Shown in pieces: positions 6,211-9,693 of a stretch of 9,693 bases of DNA; positions within the stretch are counted from its first letter, which is position 1; each line of letters starts with the position of its first letter. Origin of the DNA: an uncultured Anaerocolumna sp. (GTDB lineage Bacteria; Bacillota; Clostridia; Lachnospirales; Lachnospiraceae). The notes under the pieces are model-generated. The model worked only from the letters and a program-made list of their open reading frames with translations. It did not search any database and was not told the origin of the DNA. Both the position numbers and the translations under genes were made by a program. The stretch covers positions 1-9,693 of the forward strand of contig CALDJN010000291.1 in assembly GCA_937901695.1 (NCBI GenBank), read 5' to 3'.

Positions 6211-8919
6211 ATGAGTCAAAGTTTAAAAGATAAAACAAAGAAACAATTTCAATTACAGGGAAGAACCTACCATTATTATAGTTTGGATGCTTTAGAGAAG
6301 GAAGGTTATGATATTAAACATTTGCCTTTTTCTATAAAAATTCTGTTAGAATCCCTATTAAGACAATGTGATGGATTTGGAATCAAGGAAGAACACATAT
6401 GTAATCTGGCAAATTGGACCAATGAACATAAAAAGCAAGCTGAAGTTCCTTTTAAACCATCACGTGTTATCTTACAGGACTTTACTGGTGTTCCGGCAGT
6501 TGTAGATTTAGCTTCCATGCGTGATGCCATGGCAAGGTTAAATGCTTCAGCAGATTTGATTCATAAAATTAATCCGGAAGTTCCAGTAGATTTGGTAATT
6601 GATCATTCTGTCCAAGTAGACTGTTATGGTTCTACCGAGTCTCTTAACGAAAACGTGAAATTAGAATTTGAACGTAATAAAGAAAGATACGAATTCTTAA
6701 ACTGGGCAAAAAAAGTCTTTGATAATTTTAGCGTAGTTCCTCCTGCCACAGGAATTATCCATCAGGTTAATTTGGAGTTTTTAGCTAAAGTGGTTAGTAC
6801 TAAAATAGAAGATGATAAAACAGTTGTATTTCCGGATACTTTGGTTGGAACGGATTCTCATACTACCATGATAAATGGTCTTGGAGTGCTTGGCTGGGGA
6901 GTTGGCGGAATAGAAGCAGAAGCAGGAATGTTAGGACAGCCTTCGTATTTTCCAATGCCAGAAGTTATCGGAGTGCGTTTAACAGGAAAATTACCTGCAG
7001 GTGCAACAGCTACAGACCTTGCATTATATATGACCAAGATATTACGTGAGAAAGGCGTAGTTAGTAAATTTGTTGAGTATTTTGGGGAAGGGGTGAGTAA
7101 TCTTCCATTGGCAGACAGAGCAACTGTTGCTAATATGGCTCCGGAATATGGTGCTACCTGTGGGTATTTCCCAGTGGATGAAGAAACCGTAGCCTATCTT
7201 AAATTAACAGGACGAACGGACGAACATATTGAATTAGTCAGAACCTATTTGAAAGAAAATGGAATGTTCTATGAAGGTAAAGAAGAACCAATCTATACAG
7301 ATGTAATTGAGGTGGACTTATCAAAGATTGAAACTTCATTGGCAGGACCAAAACGCCCTCAGGATAGAATCCTTTTGAAAGATATGAAGGAAGAATTCCA
7401 AAAATCTGTTACAGCACCCTTAGGAAATCAAGGCATGAAAACTGAGGAATTTAACAAAAAGTGTAAAGTTGTATTAAAAGATGGCAGAAAGAGTACTATG
7501 GAAACGGGCAGCATAGTAATTGCCTCTATTACGTCCTGTACCAACACCTCCAATCCTTATGTATTACTGGGAGCCGGGCTGCTTGCAAAGAAGGCGGTAG
7601 AGAAAGGACTTTCTGTACCTGCTCATGTAAAAACCTCCTTGGCACCAGGTTCTAAGGTTGTAACTGATTATTTGGAAAAAGCAGGTTTACAGCAATATTT
7701 AAATCAACTAGGATTTTATACCGTTGGATATGGTTGTGCAACCTGCATTGGTAACTCGGGACCTTTATTACCTGAAATTGATGAAGCCATTATGAAGAAC
7801 GATTTATTAGTAGCTTCTGTATTATCCGGTAACCGTAACTTTGAAGGACGTATTCACCAGTTAGTAAAAGCAAATTACCTGGCTTCTCCTATATTAGTGG
7901 TAGCTTTCGCATTAGCTGGAACCGTTAATATAGATTTGCAAAAGGAACCTTTAGGTAAAGATCAAAATGGTAATCCAGTTTTCTTAAAAGATATCTGGCC
8001 AAATGAAAAAGAGATACAAGAAGTGTTAACCCAAAGTGTAAAACCAGAGTTATTCAGCAAAGAATATGAAACGGTTTATCAGAATAATGACATGTGGAAT
8101 CACATGAAGGCAGGAGATAGTCCTTTATATAAATTTAACGAGAAATCAACTTATATTCAAAATCCAAGCTATTTCACTAATTTATCGAAAGAACCAGGAA
8201 CGATAAAGCCACTTACAGGTATGAGAGTATTAGGAAAATTCAAAGATTCCATTACCACAGACCACATATCTCCTGCAGGTGCAATTGGTAAGAATACTCC
8301 TGCAGCAAAATATTTGTTAGACAATGGAGTAAAGCAGGAGGACTTTAACACCTATGGCTCCAGGCGAGGTAACCATGAAGTAATGATGCGGGGAACCTTT
8401 GCCAATATCCGCCTCCGTAATCTGCTGGCTTCAGGTACAGAAGGCAGTTTTACTACTTACTGGCCAACTAATGAGGTTATGTCCATTTACGATGCTGCTA
8501 TGAAATATAAGGAAGAAAACATCGGATTGGTAATCCTTGCAGGAAAGGATTATGGAATGGGCTCCTCTAGGGACTGGGCAGCAAAAGGACCAAGCCTTTT
8601 AGGAGTAAAAACCGTTATCGCAGAAAGTTATGAGCGAATCCACCGTTCTAATCTGGTAATGATGGGAATTCTGCCTTTGCAATTCTTGCCAGGTGAATCA
8701 GCAGATAGCTTAGGATTAACTGGAGAAGAAATAATCTCTGTAGATATAGATGAAAACGTTAAACCACATGATGAGATAAAAGTGGAAGCAGTTGGAATAG
8801 ATGGCAATAAGAAAAGTTTTTCTGCTGTTCTTCGATTTGATTCTGAGGTGGAAACGGAATATTATCGCCATGGCGGAATCTTACAGATGGTATTAAGGGA
8901 AAAACTAAAGAATCAGTGA
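6211..8919 (+). CDS. acnA: Aconitate hydratase (AcnA/IRP1-type aconitase)
   Basis: The enzyme interconverts citrate and isocitrate through cis-aconitate with a [4Fe-4S] cluster; in an anaerobe of this kind it serves the oxidative TCA branch towards 2-oxoglutarate and glutamate. From ATG 6211 the protein has 902 residues, the usual AcnA length (about 890-910). Cluster ligands are C443 (SITSCTNTSNP) and C509/C512 (GYGCATCIGNSGP). Other conserved blocks are DHSVQVD (131-137), VGTDSHTTM (212-220), GVGGIEAEAGMLGQP (230-244), TTDHISPAG (682-690), GSRRGNHEVMMRGTFAN (716-732) and the active-site serine loop YGMGSSRDWAAKGP (781-794) in the C-terminal swivel domain. All catalytic elements are intact. 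It is of the AcnA type rather than AcnB or mitochondrial type by domain order and length. It has its own promoter and is probably monocistronic. An IRP-like RNA-binding role is known in some relatives but cannot be judged here. Confidence 0.96.
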   Translation: MSQSLKDKTKKQFQLQGRTYHYYSLDALEKEGYDIKHLPFSIKILLESLLRQCDGFGIKEEHICNLANWTNEHKKQAEVPFKPSRVILQDFTGVPAVVDLASMRDAMARLNASADLIHKINPEVPVDLVIDHSVQVDCYGSTESLNENVKLEFERNKERYEFLNWAKKVFDNFSVVPPATGIIHQVNLEFLAKVVSTKIEDDKTVVFPDTLVGTDSHTTMINGLGVLGWGVGGIEAEAGMLGQPSYFPMPEVIGVRLTGKLPAGATATDLALYMTKILREKGVVSKFVEYFGEGVSNLPLADRATVANMAPEYGATCGYFPVDEETVAYLKLTGRTDEHIELVRTYLKENGMFYEGKEEPIYTDVIEVDLSKIETSLAGPKRPQDRILLKDMKEEFQKSVTAPLGNQGMKTEEFNKKCKVVLKDGRKSTMETGSIVIASITSCTNTSNPYVLLGAGLLAKKAVEKGLSVPAHVKTSLAPGSKVVTDYLEKAGLQQYLNQLGFYTVGYGCATCIGNSGPLLPEIDEAIMKNDLLVASVLSGNRNFEGRIHQLVKANYLASPILVVAFALAGTVNIDLQKEPLGKDQNGNPVFLKDIWPNEKEIQEVLTQSVKPELFSKEYETVYQNNDMWNHMKAGDSPLYKFNEKSTYIQNPSYFTNLSKEPGTIKPLTGMRVLGKFKDSITTDHISPAGAIGKNTPAAKYLLDNGVKQEDFNTYGSRRGNHEVMMRGTFANIRLRNLLASGTEGSFTTYWPTNEVMSIYDAAMKYKEENIGLVILAGKDYGMGSSRDWAAKGPSLLGVKTVIAESYERIHRSNLVMMGILPLQFLPGESADSLGLTGEEIISVDIDENVKPHDEIKVEAVGIDGNKKSFSAVLRFDSEVETEYYRHGGILQMVLREKLKNQ

Positions 8920-9028
8920 TTAGACTAGAACCAAAAGTAAAAAATATGGATACGTCAAATCATATGGAAGGTGTAAGCCTTTTACAACTTAATAAGATAA
9001 ATAAAAAGTTAGCTTATTAAATTAGGAC

Positions 9029-9357
9029 GCTTTGCCTTGCAGTTTATTGAAAACTCAGAAAGTGGCAACTTGCCTTTCATAATGGCTTTATGGTGTATTG
9101 AAGGATACAGCGTTGTATAAATTAAATTTGTCTACCTTTCCCTCGTGCGGCATGTCCTTGGTAGAGCCTCAAAGCGCATGACCCACATCGCAGAGGGCGA
9201 TGCGTGTCACTGAGTCTCTAGTCGGACATAAACAGCCTTCTCGGTCGGTTTACGACAAATTTAATTTATACAACGCTGTATCCTAATCAAGGTTTTGAAG
9301 CCATTATGAAAGACAAGTCGCCACTTCCTGAGTTCAATATACATAGTGGGGCAAAGC
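9029..9357. repeat. 329-bp foldback (long inverted repeat) element, MITE-like
   Basis: The two halves are inverted copies centred on base 9193. Matched blocks keep the same centre without gaps: 8/8 at 9029-9036 with 9350-9357; 34/37 at 9052-9088 with 9298-9334; and 31/31 at 9102-9132 with 9254-9284. Inside these, shorter stems continue with small offsets: TGTCC (9153) with GGACA (9224), 9 of 10 at 9162-9171 with 9211-9220, and CATCGC (9186) with GCGATG (9197) at the tip. The middle (about 9133-9250) is clearly GC-richer than the surroundings. No open reading frame or transposase is present. TAAATTA occurs on both sides (9018-9024 and 9370-9376) but is too AT-rich to call a target duplication. 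It is best explained as a non-autonomous mobile element or a large structured RNA. In the 109-bp spacer between acnA and this element (8920-9028) I see no convincing intrinsic terminator. Confidence 0.8.
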
Positions 9358-9693
9358 TGTTTATATTAGTAAATTAATTATTCGTATTGAGAGATAAGGC
9401 TGTATTATACAAAAGAAGCTATTTCGAATAAACTATCTATATTAGAATTTATCAAATATATTGATATATTGATTTCATTTAAAATAGTTTCTATTAATAT
9501 ATTTTTTTTCAATATATTCAAGTATAATGTATGGTCAATCACTGTAAAGTATGGTAAACCAACTATCAAATAACTCTTTCAGCGATTTTATCCTTTATAG
9601 TGTCGTGGCTTATAGGATAATAAAAAATGGCTTAAAGGGGTATTTTTTGTTAGAACTTTTGACTGTGCAGTAGTATATTTTTCATCATTGATA
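9358..9693. other. AT-rich intergenic stretch, no gene recognised
   Basis: This 336-bp tail is very AT-rich, with short ATATTGAT-type repeats around 9454-9474 and a T8 run at 9502-9509. A TATAAT hexamer lies at 9523-9528 without a convincing -35 partner. GTATGGT occurs twice (9529 and 9549), 20 bp apart, which might be an operator or chance. No coding frame with a ribosome binding site, RNA gene or clear terminator is visible. It is probably the upstream region of a gene beyond the window. Confidence 0.5.

Noticed and set aside
9029..9357. Simple intrinsic terminator for acnA
   Set aside because: The inverted repeat is far too long, has a GC-rich core with internal stems and lacks a U-tract directly after the right arm; a terminating effect is possible but not its main description.
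9590..9619. TATCC/GGATA hairpin as a terminator or RNA gene
   Set aside because: The paired part is about five bases with no U-tract on the + strand; expected by chance in this AT-rich sequence.

Overview
The window is AT-rich, with all genes on the + strand, strong AGGAGG-type ribosome binding sites and rho-independent terminators. It carries the three [FeFe]-hydrogenase maturation genes together with a PiT/DUF47 phosphate transport pair. This combination points to an anaerobic, H2-producing Firmicute, most likely a Clostridia/Lachnospiraceae-type bacterium. That placement is an inference from composition, signals and gene content, not from a database match.

Layout. (1) Positions 2-3787: hydE (5' end cut by the window edge), hydG and hydF, in the order E-G-F. 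Together they build and deliver the [2Fe] subcluster of the H-cluster. HydG makes the Fe-CO-CN synthon from tyrosine, HydE processes it, and HydF is the GTPase scaffold that passes the finished subcluster to the hydrogenase apoenzyme. The gaps (123 and 207 bp) are wide for an operon and hold hairpins and repeats. A strong terminator at 3913-3978 closes the block. No hydrogenase structural gene is visible. (2) Positions 4116-5861: a PiT-family phosphate permease followed after 69 bp by its usual DUF47/PhoU-like partner, ended by a terminator at 5879-5940. (3) Positions 5947-8919: a consensus extended -10 promoter, a 186-bp purine-rich array of 9-bp units, then a full-length aconitase gene (acnA). 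(4) Positions 8920-9693: no gene. This stretch is dominated by a 329-bp foldback (long inverted repeat) element with a GC-rich core, followed by AT-rich sequence.

The three gene blocks look like independent transcription units; nothing in the sequence links hydrogenase maturation, phosphate uptake and the TCA-branch enzyme in one system. The most unusual features are non-coding: the degenerate 9-bp array that would make up most of the acnA leader, the large foldback after acnA, and several smaller hairpins and duplications around hydF. I see no defence system, CRISPR array, transposase, tRNA or rRNA.
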